A stretch of DNA of 64,000 nt. It comes from Microvirga subterranea. Lineage in GTDB: Bacteria > Pseudomonadota > Alphaproteobacteria > Rhizobiales > Beijerinckiaceae. The position numbers and the translations under genes are program-made. The notes under the pieces were generated by a model. The model was not told where the DNA came from. It saw only the letters and a program-made list of their open reading frames with translations, and did no database searches. Of this stretch, positions 1 to 7,601 are shown in pieces. The stretch lies in NCBI RefSeq assembly GCF_003350535.1, contig NZ_QQBB01000006.1:186001-250000 (forward strand), written 5' to 3'. Position 1 is the first letter of the stretch; every line of letters starts with the position of its first letter.

Positions 1-1
1 G

Positions 2-241
2 CACGATCGGCTCCGCCGCAACGAGGCGCTGGTGCGGCTGATCGCCGATATGACCGAGAGGGGCGTTCATGGATCGATCTGTGGAGTCAGTCTCTTTTCG
101 CAGTTGCGAACACATGGGCTATTCTGTTCTCCAAGTCAACCTTTTCGTTCTTTAAAACGAATTATAGGCAGGGAAGTCCGCTCTATAGGAACGATCCCGG
201 CGGCTGTCGATCCCTGCTCCACATGGTCACAGCCTTGTTAA
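2..241 (+). CDS. 3' end of an unidentified gene (partial, uncertain)
   Basis: An open frame enters from the left edge. Its first about 22 codons are rich in G/C at third positions and read as a plausible helical protein tail (motif RRNEALVRLIADMTERG). After about position 70 the codon use becomes AT-richer and the residues look random, although no stop appears in this frame until 239-241. Either the true tail is unusually long, or the reading frame was broken and now runs on through intergenic DNA. I cannot assign a family from this little sequence. Confidence 0.3.
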   Translation, partial: HDRLRRNEALVRLIADMTERGVHGSICGVSLFSQLRTHGLFCSPSQPFRSLKRIIGREVRSIGTIPAAVDPCSTWSQPC

Positions 242-335
242 GACGGAACTTTCTCCTTGCTTTTGCCACGAGGCCGGTTGATCGGGCCTCTGGATGTTTC
301 TATGCAGCCCGGACGGGTTCCCGCAGGAGAGTAGA

Positions 336-2432
336 ATGGTCAAGGCGAGCATCGCGCTGGCGCTGATAGGAGTTGTCGTTCTCGGGGCCTCCTTGGGCGG
401 AGTGGTGGACGTACCGTTTTATCTGCCCCTGTCGACCCTCGCCCTGGCAGGCATCCTGCAGGCCGGTCGCTACATCCCGACATTCCTGCGCATCTTCCTG
501 GTCATGCTTTCGGCCACCCATGTGGTCCTCGTCCTGCTCATCCTCGGGGCGGCGAGCGGGCTCATCACTGGCGACTACACGGGCTACGTGCCGCCGCCAT
601 CCTCGGCGCTCGGCGCGACGGCGTTCGCGGCCATCATCTACGGCCTCTCCTACGTGCCGGTGGTGCGCACCATCTGCCGCATCACCGACCGGTACCTGGA
701 ATCCCAGGCCGACAGCATCATCGGCATCCCCTTCATCGGCCGGGTCCAGGCGCGCGAGGGGACCATCGGCATCTGGATGGTCGCCATCCTGATCGCCCTC
801 AACCTGGCGCAGGTTGCGCTGAACGTGCGGCTCAGCTTCTTCTCGCGCGACATGTTCAACGCCCTCGAGGCCAAGGACGCGGCAGCCTTCTGGTACCAGC
901 TCTTCGTCATCTTCACGCCGCTCGCGGCCGTCTTCGTGGTAGCAGCCCTCACCGAGGTGCTGCTGCAGAACGTGCTGATGATCCGCTGGCGCGCCTTCCT
1001 CAACACCTATTACGTGGGCGCGTGGCTGGGCGACGGCACCCATTATCGGATGCAGCTTCTCGGCCGCAGCGCCGACAACCCGGACCAGCGCATCTCGGAC
1101 GACCTGCGCAAGTTCGTGGAGAGCACCTATTCCCTGTCGATCGGCCTCATGAACCAGGCGGCGACGCTGGTGTCCTTCGTGGCGATCCTCTGGACCATCT
1201 CGGCGGGCTTCACCTTCCCGGGCACCGACGTGGAGGTGCCGGGCCTGCTGGTGTGGGTCTGCGTCGCCTATGCGGTCCTCGGCACATACGTGACGCACCT
1301 CATCGGCCGGCCGCTCATCGGGCTGAACTTCCAGCAGGAGCGGGTCGAGGCGGATTACCGCTTCTCCCTGGCGCGCCTGCGCGAGTACTCGGAGCAGGTG
1401 GCGCTCCTCAACGGCGAGCGGGCCGAGGAGGAGAGCTTCGGCCGGCGCTTCGAGCGGATCGTCGACAACTACATGCGGATCGTGGTCAGGCTCATCAAGC
1501 TCAACAGCTTCACGGCGGCCTATTTCCAGGCGAACGTCGTGGTGCCCTACATCCTGACCGCTCCCTACTACTTCATCGGCAAGATCTCCCTGGGCCAGAT
1601 GCAGCAGGTGGTTGGCGCGTTCTCGCGGGTGGAGTCGGCGCTCACCTACTTCATCACGATCTATACGACGCTGGCGGACTACAAGGCGGTGCTCGACCGT
1701 CTCACCACCTTTGAGGAGGCGATCAGCTCGGCGCAGCGCGTGGGCGGCGAGAGCAAGCTCGCGGTCGCCCCGATGGGGACCCAAGAGGTGCGCCTCAAGG
1801 ATCTCGACGTCCGGCTGCCCGACGGCCGGCAGCTTCTCCATGCGGACGGCCTCGCGTTCCGTCCCGGCGAGCGCACGCTCCTGGCCGGTCCGTCGGGTTC
1901 GGGCAAGTCGACCCTGTTCCGGGCCATCGCGGGCATTTGGCCGTTCGGCGAGGGCGAGGTCCAGGTGCCGGAGGGCCAGACCATGATGCTGCTGCCCCAG
2001 CGCCCCTACATCCCCATGGGGACCCTGCGGGATGCGGTGACCTACCCGAGCAAGAGCAATGCCTATGGGGACGCCGAGATTGCGGAGGCCCTGCGCGTCG
2101 CCAAGCTGCCCCAGATCGCCGACCGCCTCGACGAGGAGCGGGCCTGGGCCCAGACCCTGTCCCTCGGCGAGCAGCAGCGCCTCGCGGTCGCGCGCGCCCT
2201 CCTGGCCAAGCCCGACTGGCTGCTCCTCGACGAGGCCACGGCGGCCCTCGATGAGCCGACCGAGGAAGAGATCTACGGGGTGCTCAGGCAGCATCTGCCG
2301 GACACCACCGTCGTGTCCATCGGCCATCGCTCCACGCTCAACGCCTTCCACGACCGGCGCGTGGACATGAAGAAGGCGGAAAACGGCCTGTTCTCGCCCA
2401 CCGACCTGCGCCAGCCCTTGCCGGCGGAGTGA
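336..2432 (+). CDS. ABC transporter, fused permease/ATPase, SbmA/BacA (YddA) type
   Basis: This is a 698-residue half-transporter in which a membrane domain precedes its own ATPase. The first about 110 residues hold extra hydrophobic segments. An ABC_membrane_2 (SbmA/BacA-like) domain follows at about 135-450, and the nucleotide-binding domain lies at about 485-690. The Walker A GPSGSGKST is near residue 518, the signature LSLGEQQR near 608 and Walker B WLLLDEAT near 628. Such proteins act as dimers in the inner membrane; relatives move peptides, vitamins or very-long-chain fatty acids, so the substrate here is open. I chose the ATG at 336 because AGGAGA lies just upstream; an in-frame ATG at 294 has no ribosome site. 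The gene stands alone and ends at a bidirectional terminator. Confidence 0.88.
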   Translation: MVKASIALALIGVVVLGASLGGVVDVPFYLPLSTLALAGILQAGRYIPTFLRIFLVMLSATHVVLVLLILGAASGLITGDYTGYVPPPSSALGATAFAAIIYGLSYVPVVRTICRITDRYLESQADSIIGIPFIGRVQAREGTIGIWMVAILIALNLAQVALNVRLSFFSRDMFNALEAKDAAAFWYQLFVIFTPLAAVFVVAALTEVLLQNVLMIRWRAFLNTYYVGAWLGDGTHYRMQLLGRSADNPDQRISDDLRKFVESTYSLSIGLMNQAATLVSFVAILWTISAGFTFPGTDVEVPGLLVWVCVAYAVLGTYVTHLIGRPLIGLNFQQERVEADYRFSLARLREYSEQVALLNGERAEEESFGRRFERIVDNYMRIVVRLIKLNSFTAAYFQANVVVPYILTAPYYFIGKISLGQMQQVVGAFSRVESALTYFITIYTTLADYKAVLDRLTTFEEAISSAQRVGGESKLAVAPMGTQEVRLKDLDVRLPDGRQLLHADGLAFRPGERTLLAGPSGSGKSTLFRAIAGIWPFGEGEVQVPEGQTMMLLPQRPYIPMGTLRDAVTYPSKSNAYGDAEIAEALRVAKLPQIADRLDEERAWAQTLSLGEQQRLAVARALLAKPDWLLLDEATAALDEPTEEEIYGVLRQHLPDTTVVSIGHRSTLNAFHDRRVDMKKAENGLFSPTDLRQPLPAE

Positions 2433-2476
2433 CCCATTCCATCGCCCCGGCGGGCGAAGGTGATGCGCAACAAAAA

Positions 2477-2500
2477 CCCGGGCCGCCTGCGGCGCCCGGG
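2477..2500. terminator. Bidirectional rho-independent terminator
   Basis: A GC-rich stem (CCCGGGC plus a further CGC/GCG pair, short loop) is flanked by five A residues on the left and ATTTAT on the right. Read on the minus strand it ends in GTTTTTG. It lies between the convergent ABC transporter and META-domain genes and probably serves both, with the stronger U-tract for the minus strand. Confidence 0.75.
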
Positions 2501-2529
2501 ATTTATCGTTCTACAGGCTGACGGAGAGC

Positions 2530-3006
2530 TTAGATCGCCCGTTCGAACCGCAGCTCGCCATTCTGCGTGCGAATGATCAGGGTCCGCCCCTGGATGTCCC
2601 ACTTGGCGGAGGTGCGCAGCGCCACCAGGAAGGCCTGCTCGGTTGCCTGAGCGGCCTTGTCGCAGGAGCGCTTGGTCAGGGCGAAGGGCCCGACCGCGAG
2701 GCCCTGCTCGCGCAGCGGGTAGGCCGTCGCCGTATAGGAGTTGCAGCCGCCGAACCCGCTGGCGCGGAGCTGGTCGTCGAGGCGGAAGCTCGGCCGGTCG
2801 CCGCTGAAGGGCTTGCCGTTCAGGCTCACGGCCACCCAGGACGCGCCGAGCGGGAAGACCTTGTCCCGCTCCAGGGGCTGGGGAACCTTGTTGTCGACCT
2901 GGCGCGTCGGCCCCGCCGGCCGTCCGAGGGTCAATGCGGACTGGGCATGGGCTGCCGACACGGTGGCGAAGGTGGCAAGGAGCGCCGCCAATCGAAGCGC
3001 ATTCAT
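2530..3006 (-). CDS. Exported META-domain (HslJ-like) protein
   Basis: This is a 158-residue protein with a clear signal peptide (MNALRLAALLATFATVSAAHAQ region; cleavage likely after AHA). The rest is one META domain at about 60-158, recognisable by FSGDRPSFRLDD, the GFGGCNSY signature and a conserved later Cys in TKRSCDKA. META/HslJ proteins are small envelope proteins linked to heat or novobiocin tolerance in Escherichia coli; the biochemical role is unknown. The upstream in-frame start at 3087 would bury the signal peptide, so the ATG at 3006 is preferred. It is convergent with the ABC exporter, and no operon partner is evident. Confidence 0.82.
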   Translation of the reverse strand: MNALRLAALLATFATVSAAHAQSALTLGRPAGPTRQVDNKVPQPLERDKVFPLGASWVAVSLNGKPFSGDRPSFRLDDQLRASGFGGCNSYTATAYPLREQGLAVGPFALTKRSCDKAAQATEQAFLVALRTSAKWDIQGRTLIIRTQNGELRFERAI

Positions 3007-3149
3007 CGGAAACCTCGTGAAGAGAAAAATCGCCGCGACCATAAGGGGCCTTCGTCCGAGAGGCAACGCCCCCGGCGGCGTTGTCAAAGGCTTGCGTGAT
3101 TCAGCACACCCAAGGTGAAGGGAGGCTGAAGCATCGCGCCGCTTCGGAG

Positions 3150-4124
3150 TCAGCCGAGCCGGCGCAGCAGGCGCTCGGTCAGGGCATTGGTGGGTCGGAA
3201 CAGATAGTCGAAGGCGCGCACGGTCACGTCATGCGCCCCGAGTTGCTGAAGCGCCGCCACGACATCGAACACCGTCGAGGTCCGGCAGTGCAGCACGACC
3301 TCCCGTCCCTGGGGCGTGCCATAGGGCACTGAGAGGCCGAAATTCTGCACCAGCGCCTGGAGACCGGAAGCCTGCGACGGATCGAGCGCCGCGCGCACCT
3401 CCCGGGTCGCCCGTGCCTCCTCTTCGGCTGCGATGCGGGTGAGGACGGCGGTGGCCGCCTCCCGGGCTCTCGCGGACCATGGCGCGCGGGTCGAGGCCAC
3501 AAGATTGGCCTCGGAGCGCAGCATCACGCCGTCGTCCAGAACCTTCAGGGCATTGGCCGTGAGGGTCGCGCCCGTGGTGGTGATGTCCACGATCAGCTCG
3601 GCGGAGCCGGCTCCCGGCGCACCTTCGGTGGCGCCCAGGCTCTCGACGATCCGGTAATCCGCGATGCCCTTCTCGGCGAAGAAGCGCCGGGTCAGGTTCA
3701 CGTACTTGGTCGCGACGCGCATCTTGTAGCCGTGGCGGGCGCGAAGGTCCGCCGCGACCTCGTCGAGGTCGGCCATGGTGCGCACGTCGATCCAGGCCTG
3801 CGGCACCGCGACCACCACGTTGGCATGGCCGAAGCCGAGGGGGGTCAGAAGCTCCACCGCCTCGTCGGCGTCGGGAACCTGCTCGCGCACCAGGTCCTCG
3901 CCCGTGATGCCGAGATGGGCCGCGCCGGTGGCGAGCTGGTTGACGATCTCGGACGCCGACAGGAAGGCCACCTCCACGTCCGGCACGCCCGCAAGGGTCC
4001 CGCGGTAGTCGCGCGCGCCGCGGGACTGGGTGAAGACGAGGCCCGCGCGGGCGAAGAAGGCGGCGGCGTTCTCCTGCAGGCGCCCCTTCGACGGGACGGC
4101 CAGGATGAGGGGAGAGTCGGTCAT
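3150..4124 (-). CDS. hisG: ATP phosphoribosyltransferase catalytic subunit
   Basis: First enzyme of histidine synthesis: it joins ATP and PRPP to phosphoribosyl-ATP in the cytoplasm. The N-terminal half carries AVPSKGRLQE and the periplasmic-binding-like fold of the family; the PRPP-binding loop is visible as IVDITTTGATLTANALKVL. Length is 324 residues. Short-form HisG proteins that work with HisZ are usually about 200-230 residues, so about 90 C-terminal residues (from about 235) are extra, and they lack the familiar PTVSPL segment of the long-form regulatory domain. The ATG overlaps the hisZ stop by one base (TGATG), so the two are translationally coupled. Confidence 0.93.
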   Translation of the reverse strand: MTDSPLILAVPSKGRLQENAAAFFARAGLVFTQSRGARDYRGTLAGVPDVEVAFLSASEIVNQLATGAAHLGITGEDLVREQVPDADEAVELLTPLGFGHANVVVAVPQAWIDVRTMADLDEVAADLRARHGYKMRVATKYVNLTRRFFAEKGIADYRIVESLGATEGAPGAGSAELIVDITTTGATLTANALKVLDDGVMLRSEANLVASTRAPWSARAREAATAVLTRIAAEEEARATREVRAALDPSQASGLQALVQNFGLSVPYGTPQGREVVLHCRTSTVFDVVAALQQLGAHDVTVRAFDYLFRPTNALTERLLRRLG

Positions 4125-5218
4125 CAGGGTGTTCCCACGATGCGGTCGAGCCAGAAGGAGCAGCCGACCGCCGGGATCGGCTCCTCGGCCCCGAGATGCT
4201 CGAGCAGGCGGTCGTAGCGCCCGCCGCCGACGATCGGCTTGCCGTCGCCGCGGCCGGGGTCCTGCACCTCGAAGATGAAGCCCGTGTAATAGTCGAGATT
4301 GCGCGCGAAGGCCGCCGAGAACGCAAAGGCGCTCACGTCGAGCCCGCGCGCCGCCATGAAGCCGGTGCGCTCCTCGAAAGCCTTCAGGGCGTCGCCGATG
4401 TCGAGGCGGGCCTCGTCCGCCAATGCCCGGACGGCGGAGGCCGCCTGGTCGGGATCGCCCGAGATGGCGAGGTAGCGTTCCAGAACCTCACGGGCGCTGT
4501 CCGGCAGGCCGGAGCGGTTCGCTGCGCGGGCTAGGAAGCGCTCGGCGATCTCGCCCGCCGTGCGGCCGCCGACCCGGGCGATGCCGGCGATCGACAGGAT
4601 GTCCTCCACGAAAGCCTTGGCGGCCTGGGGGGCCTGCCCTTCGATGGCGGCCAGAAGGCCCGCATGCTCGGGCTGGCCGGAGCCATCCGGTTCGGTCAGG
4701 CTGGCGAGCCCCTGGCCGGACACGATGGCCCGGATCACCCGGCGCTTCGCCGCAGGGGCGACCCCGAGGGCGTCGACCAGGGCGTTGAGAAGCCCCATGT
4801 CGCCGAGCTTCACGGAGGGGGTGAAGCCGACAAGCCGGCTCAAGCCTTCCAAGGCCAAGCCGAGGATCTCCGCATCGACCGCGGAGACATCCGCGCGGCC
4901 GATGGATTCGAGACCGGCCTGGAGGAATTCGCCGCTCTCGTTGGGCCGCATGCGGAAGACGGGACCGCCATAGCAATAGCCGGACGGGCGGGCGCCATGG
5001 CGCTCGAGATGCTGCAGGCAGACGGGAATGGTGTATTCGGGCCGGAGGCACAGCTCCGTTCCGGACGCATCCTGTGTCACGAACATCCGGCGCCGGATAT
5101 CCTCGCCCGAGAGGTCGATGAACACGTCCGCCGGCTGAAGCACCGGCGGCTCGAGGCGCGCATAGCCCTCGCGCTCGAAAAGCGCGGTCAGCGCAAGAAT
5201 GGCGTCGGTCTCCGTCAC
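4124..5218 (-). CDS. hisZ: ATP phosphoribosyltransferase regulatory subunit
   Basis: This is a class II aminoacyl-tRNA-synthetase-like protein of 364 residues that does not charge tRNA but activates and confers feedback control on HisG. The histidyl-tRNA-synthetase-like core is seen in ELCLRPEYTIPVCLQH (motif 2 region, about 55-72), LDYYTGFIFEV and GGGRYDRLLEHLG near the C-terminus. It lacks the C-terminal anticodon-binding domain of true HisRS and ends at GCSFWLDRIVG. It directly precedes hisG with a one-base overlap. The true hisS lies only about 700 bp upstream on the same strand, which agrees with HisZ having arisen from a HisRS copy. Confidence 0.92.
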   Translation of the reverse strand: MTETDAILALTALFEREGYARLEPPVLQPADVFIDLSGEDIRRRMFVTQDASGTELCLRPEYTIPVCLQHLERHGARPSGYCYGGPVFRMRPNESGEFLQAGLESIGRADVSAVDAEILGLALEGLSRLVGFTPSVKLGDMGLLNALVDALGVAPAAKRRVIRAIVSGQGLASLTEPDGSGQPEHAGLLAAIEGQAPQAAKAFVEDILSIAGIARVGGRTAGEIAERFLARAANRSGLPDSAREVLERYLAISGDPDQAASAVRALADEARLDIGDALKAFEERTGFMAARGLDVSAFAFSAAFARNLDYYTGFIFEVQDPGRGDGKPIVGGGRYDRLLEHLGAEEPIPAVGCSFWLDRIVGTP

Positions 5219-5307
5219 TGCGTCGCAATCCCTTGATCCGCACGCTCTCTAGCAATGCTGAACCGGGAAGGCGACCGTTTTCGGCCGGCAGGGTGAACGG
5301 AGAACGC

Positions 5308-5347
5308 AAAAGGCGCCCGCCGTCAGCCGGAGCCGGCCTCGGGCAGG
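5308..5347 (-). terminator. Possible terminator after the Lys/Ala-rich gene
   Basis: On the minus strand, a nested stem (GCCCG pairing with CGGGC, inner GCCG/CGGC with a GCTC loop) is followed after GCC by TTTTG. It lies about 40 nt beyond the stop of the small basic protein gene and ahead of hisZ. It would separate hisZ-hisG from upstream transcription. The stem is imperfect, so the call is moderate. Confidence 0.4.
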
Positions 5348-5387
5348 CAGACCCTGGCATGACGACGGCCGGGGAGGGCCGGGACGC

Positions 5388-5861
5388 TCAGTGCTTCTCG
5401 GCCTTCTCGTCCTTGGTCTTGCGCGTCGTCTTGCGCTTGTTGTGGTCGCTGGACAGGTGAGCGTACTGGACCTTCTTGCCCTGGGGAGAGCCGCGGCCCT
5501 TGTCCTCGTCCTCGTCATGGCCGACCAGGGTGGGGGGCAGGAACTGGCGGGCGGCCTCGGTCACCACGTTGGCGACGGCGCCCGTGGCGGTCTGCACCGC
5601 ATCCGAGGTAGCGCCCGCGGCCTTCGAGCCGGCATCCATGGCTCCGGCGCCGGCCTTCTGGGCCGTGCGGGTCTTGGTGATCGCGGCCGCGGCGGCGCCA
5701 GCGGCGGCGATCAGGGCATCCGCCAGGATTTCGCGGCCAAGATTCGAATTGATCAGGTCCATGAGGCCGGACTTCTTGACGGTTTTCGCCAGCTTGGTGC
5801 CCGTGCTCTTCTTCGACTTGCTCGTCTTCTCGGGACTCTTCTTCGCTTTGGCCTTCGCCAT
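5388..5861 (-). CDS. Small Lys/Ala-rich basic protein, histone H1-like composition
   Basis: 157 residues, no recognised enzyme domain. Residues 1-28 are dense in lysine (MAKAKAKKSPEKTSKSKK) like a histone H1 tail. A hydrophobic, Ala-rich helix follows (DLINSNLGREILADALIAAAGAAAAAI, about 35-61), then an Ala/Thr amphipathic stretch and a second Lys/Arg/Glu tail at 125-157. The start at 5861 has AGGAGAGAG just upstream. The gene sits 68 nt after hisS on the same strand with a hairpin between. Nucleic-acid binding is suggested by composition only. An alternative is a membrane-associated stress protein, because the Ala-rich segment could be amphipathic. Confidence 0.7.
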   Translation of the reverse strand: MAKAKAKKSPEKTSKSKKSTGTKLAKTVKKSGLMDLINSNLGREILADALIAAAGAAAAAITKTRTAQKAGAGAMDAGSKAAGATSDAVQTATGAVANVVTEAARQFLPPTLVGHDEDEDKGRGSPQGKKVQYAHLSSDHNKRKTTRKTKDEKAEKH

Positions 5862-5884
5862 AACTCTCTCCTGATGGTCAAGCT

Positions 5885-5923
5885 TCCGGGAACAACCCCC
5901 ATCTCGGGGGCGGAGTTCCCGGA
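5885..5923. repeat. Strong hairpin between hisS and the basic-protein gene
   Basis: A perfect 9-bp outer stem (TCCGGGAAC with GTTCCCGGA) encloses a 5-bp CCCCC/GGGGG stem with an ATCTC loop. It starts 7 nt past the hisS stop on the minus strand. There is no T-run after it, so it may be an RNA-stabilising or processing hairpin, or a weak terminator. Confidence 0.6.
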
Positions 5924-5929
5924 GGCCCG

Positions 5930-7414
5930 TCAGGAGAAGTGGCGGCCGAGCACCTCGCGGACCGCTTCGACGATCCGGTCCTCGGCCACCGAGAACTGGG
6001 CCGGACGAGCCGCCTTCCATTCCTCGTTGGAGGCGATCGCCGCCGCCGCCTTGGCGCCCTCGATCAGGTCCTTGATCTCGACCTCGCCGCGTTCGCGCTC
6101 GTTGGAGCCTTGGATGATGACGCAGGGGCTCTGGCGTCTGTCGGCATATTTCATCTGCGCCTTCATGCCCGACGACCCGAGATAGAGCTCCGCCCGGACC
6201 CCTGCCTGCCGTAGGGTCGAGACCATGCGCTGATAGGAGGCGATCTGGTCCCGGTCCATGACGAGAACCACCACGGGGCCGGGCTGCTCGCGGCCGGACA
6301 CGATCGGGCTCTTCACAGCCTTCAGAGCCGAGAACAGGCGCGAAACGCCGATGGAGAAGCCGGTCGCCGGAACGGGCTCCGACCGGAAGCGGCCGACGAG
6401 TCCGTCATAGCGCCCGCCGCCGCCGACGGATCCGAAGCGGACGGGACGCCCGTCCTCGTCCTGCACCTGGAAGGTGAGCTCCGCCTCGTAGACCGGGCCG
6501 GTATAGTATTCGAGGCCGCGCACCACGGAGGGGTCGATGGTGATCCGGTCCTCGTAGCCGGAGGCGGTCACGAGCGCCGCAATCTCGGCAAGTTCGTTCG
6601 CGCCCTCCAGGCCCCGGGCCGACGTGCCGACCACCTGGCGCAGGTTCTCGACCGTGGCGGCGTTGCCGTCCGCCTTGGCGCTGGTGAAGGCGAGCACACG
6701 CTCGATGGCGTCGGGCTCGAGGCCCGCGCCCTTGGTGAAGTCGCCGCTCTCGTCCTTGCGGCCGGCGCCGAGGAGCTGGCGCACGCCCTCCGGGCCGAGG
6801 CGGTCGAGCTTGTCGATGGCGCGCAGGACCGTGAGGCGCTGGTTCGCCTGGTCCTCGCCGCCGAGGCCGATCGCCTCGAGCACGCCGTCGAGCACCTTGC
6901 GGTTGTTGACCTTGATCAGGTAGTCGCTGCGCCGGATGCCGACCTTTTCGAGCGTGTCGGCGGCCATCATGCAGATCTCCGCATCGGCCGCGACGGACGC
7001 CGCGCCCACCGTGTCGGCGTCGAACTGCATGAACTGGCGGAAGCGACCCGGTCCCGGCTTCTCGTTCCGGAACACCCAGCCGGCCCGGTAGCTGCGATAG
7101 GGCTTGGGCAGCGCGTCGAAATTCTCGGCCACGTAGCGGGCGAGCGGCGCGGTCAGGTCGTAGCGGAGCGACAGCCACTGCTCGTCGTCGTCCTGGAACG
7201 AGAACACGCCCTCGTTCGGACGGTCCTGGTCAGGCAGGAACTTGCCGAGGGCGTCGGTATACTCGACGAAGGGCGTCTCCACGCCCTCGAAGCCATAGAG
7301 CTCGTAAGTTTCGCGGATGGCGGCAAGCATGCGCTCGGTCGCCGCGAGATCGGCAGGACCGCGATCGGCAAAGCCGCGCGGCGCGCGGGCCTTCAGTTTG
7401 TCGGCCTTGGACAT
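5930..7414 (-). CDS. hisS: Histidine--tRNA ligase
   Basis: Class II synthetase that charges tRNA-His. 494 residues, somewhat longer than the E. coli form (about 424) but usual for alphaproteobacteria. Visible signatures are the N-terminal PRGFADRGP, motif 2 [19 protein letters not shown], the histidine-binding [15 protein letters not shown] and motif 3 region [15 protein letters not shown]-terminal anticodon-binding domain follows (from about 390, [16 protein letters not shown]). The ATG at 7414 is the only good candidate. It heads the minus-strand run hisS - basic protein - hisZ - hisG, so it is kept distinct from the paralogue hisZ by the presence of the anticodon domain. Confidence 0.96.
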   Translation of the reverse strand: MSKADKLKARAPRGFADRGPADLAATERMLAAIRETYELYGFEGVETPFVEYTDALGKFLPDQDRPNEGVFSFQDDDEQWLSLRYDLTAPLARYVAENFDALPKPYRSYRAGWVFRNEKPGPGRFRQFMQFDADTVGAASVAADAEICMMAADTLEKVGIRRSDYLIKVNNRKVLDGVLEAIGLGGEDQANQRLTVLRAIDKLDRLGPEGVRQLLGAGRKDESGDFTKGAGLEPDAIERVLAFTSAKADGNAATVENLRQVVGTSARGLEGANELAEIAALVTASGYEDRITIDPSVVRGLEYYTGPVYEAELTFQVQDEDGRPVRFGSVGGGGRYDGLVGRFRSEPVPATGFSIGVSRLFSALKAVKSPIVSGREQPGPVVVLVMDRDQIASYQRMVSTLRQAGVRAELYLGSSGMKAQMKYADRRQSPCVIIQGSNERERGEVEIKDLIEGAKAAAAIASNEEWKAARPAQFSVAEDRIVEAVREVLGRHFS

Positions 7415-7499
7415 AGGGTAGGGCAGCCGTTTCTTTGAAAAGGATGGCGCGTCCTACCCCGCGAAGGCCGGAGGGGCAAGGGTTCGCTTGGAGTCAGGT

Positions 7500-7595
7500 G
7501 TCATCCCCGGCGAGCCGGAGGCGCGGGAAGGGGATCCATGGTCTGGCTCAACGCTATGGATCCCCTTCCCCTCACTGCGTCCGGCCGGGGATGAC
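7500..7595. repeat. 96-bp palindromic intergenic element
   Basis: Two 40-nt arms (7500-7539 and 7556-7595) are inverted copies separated by 16 nt. The outer 12 nt (GTCATCCCCGGC) and the inner 13 nt (GAAGGGGATCCAT) are identical between arms, and the middle 15 nt diverge but stay GC-rich. It lies between the hisS and aminotransferase genes and can fold into a long cruciform or RNA hairpin. Form and location match REP/BIME-like dispersed elements of Hyphomicrobiales, but copy number cannot be judged from this window. Confidence 0.8.
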
Positions 7596-7601
7596 GAGTG
7601 G

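Noticed and set aside
300-2351. Long open frame antisense to the ABC transporter gene
   Set aside because: It mirrors a high-GC gene; its His/Arg/Gly-rich product has no domain, and no ribosome site precedes it.
4124-5218. hisZ as a second or decayed hisS
   Set aside because: It lacks the anticodon-binding domain, has intact reading frame and is coupled to hisG, which fits HisZ.
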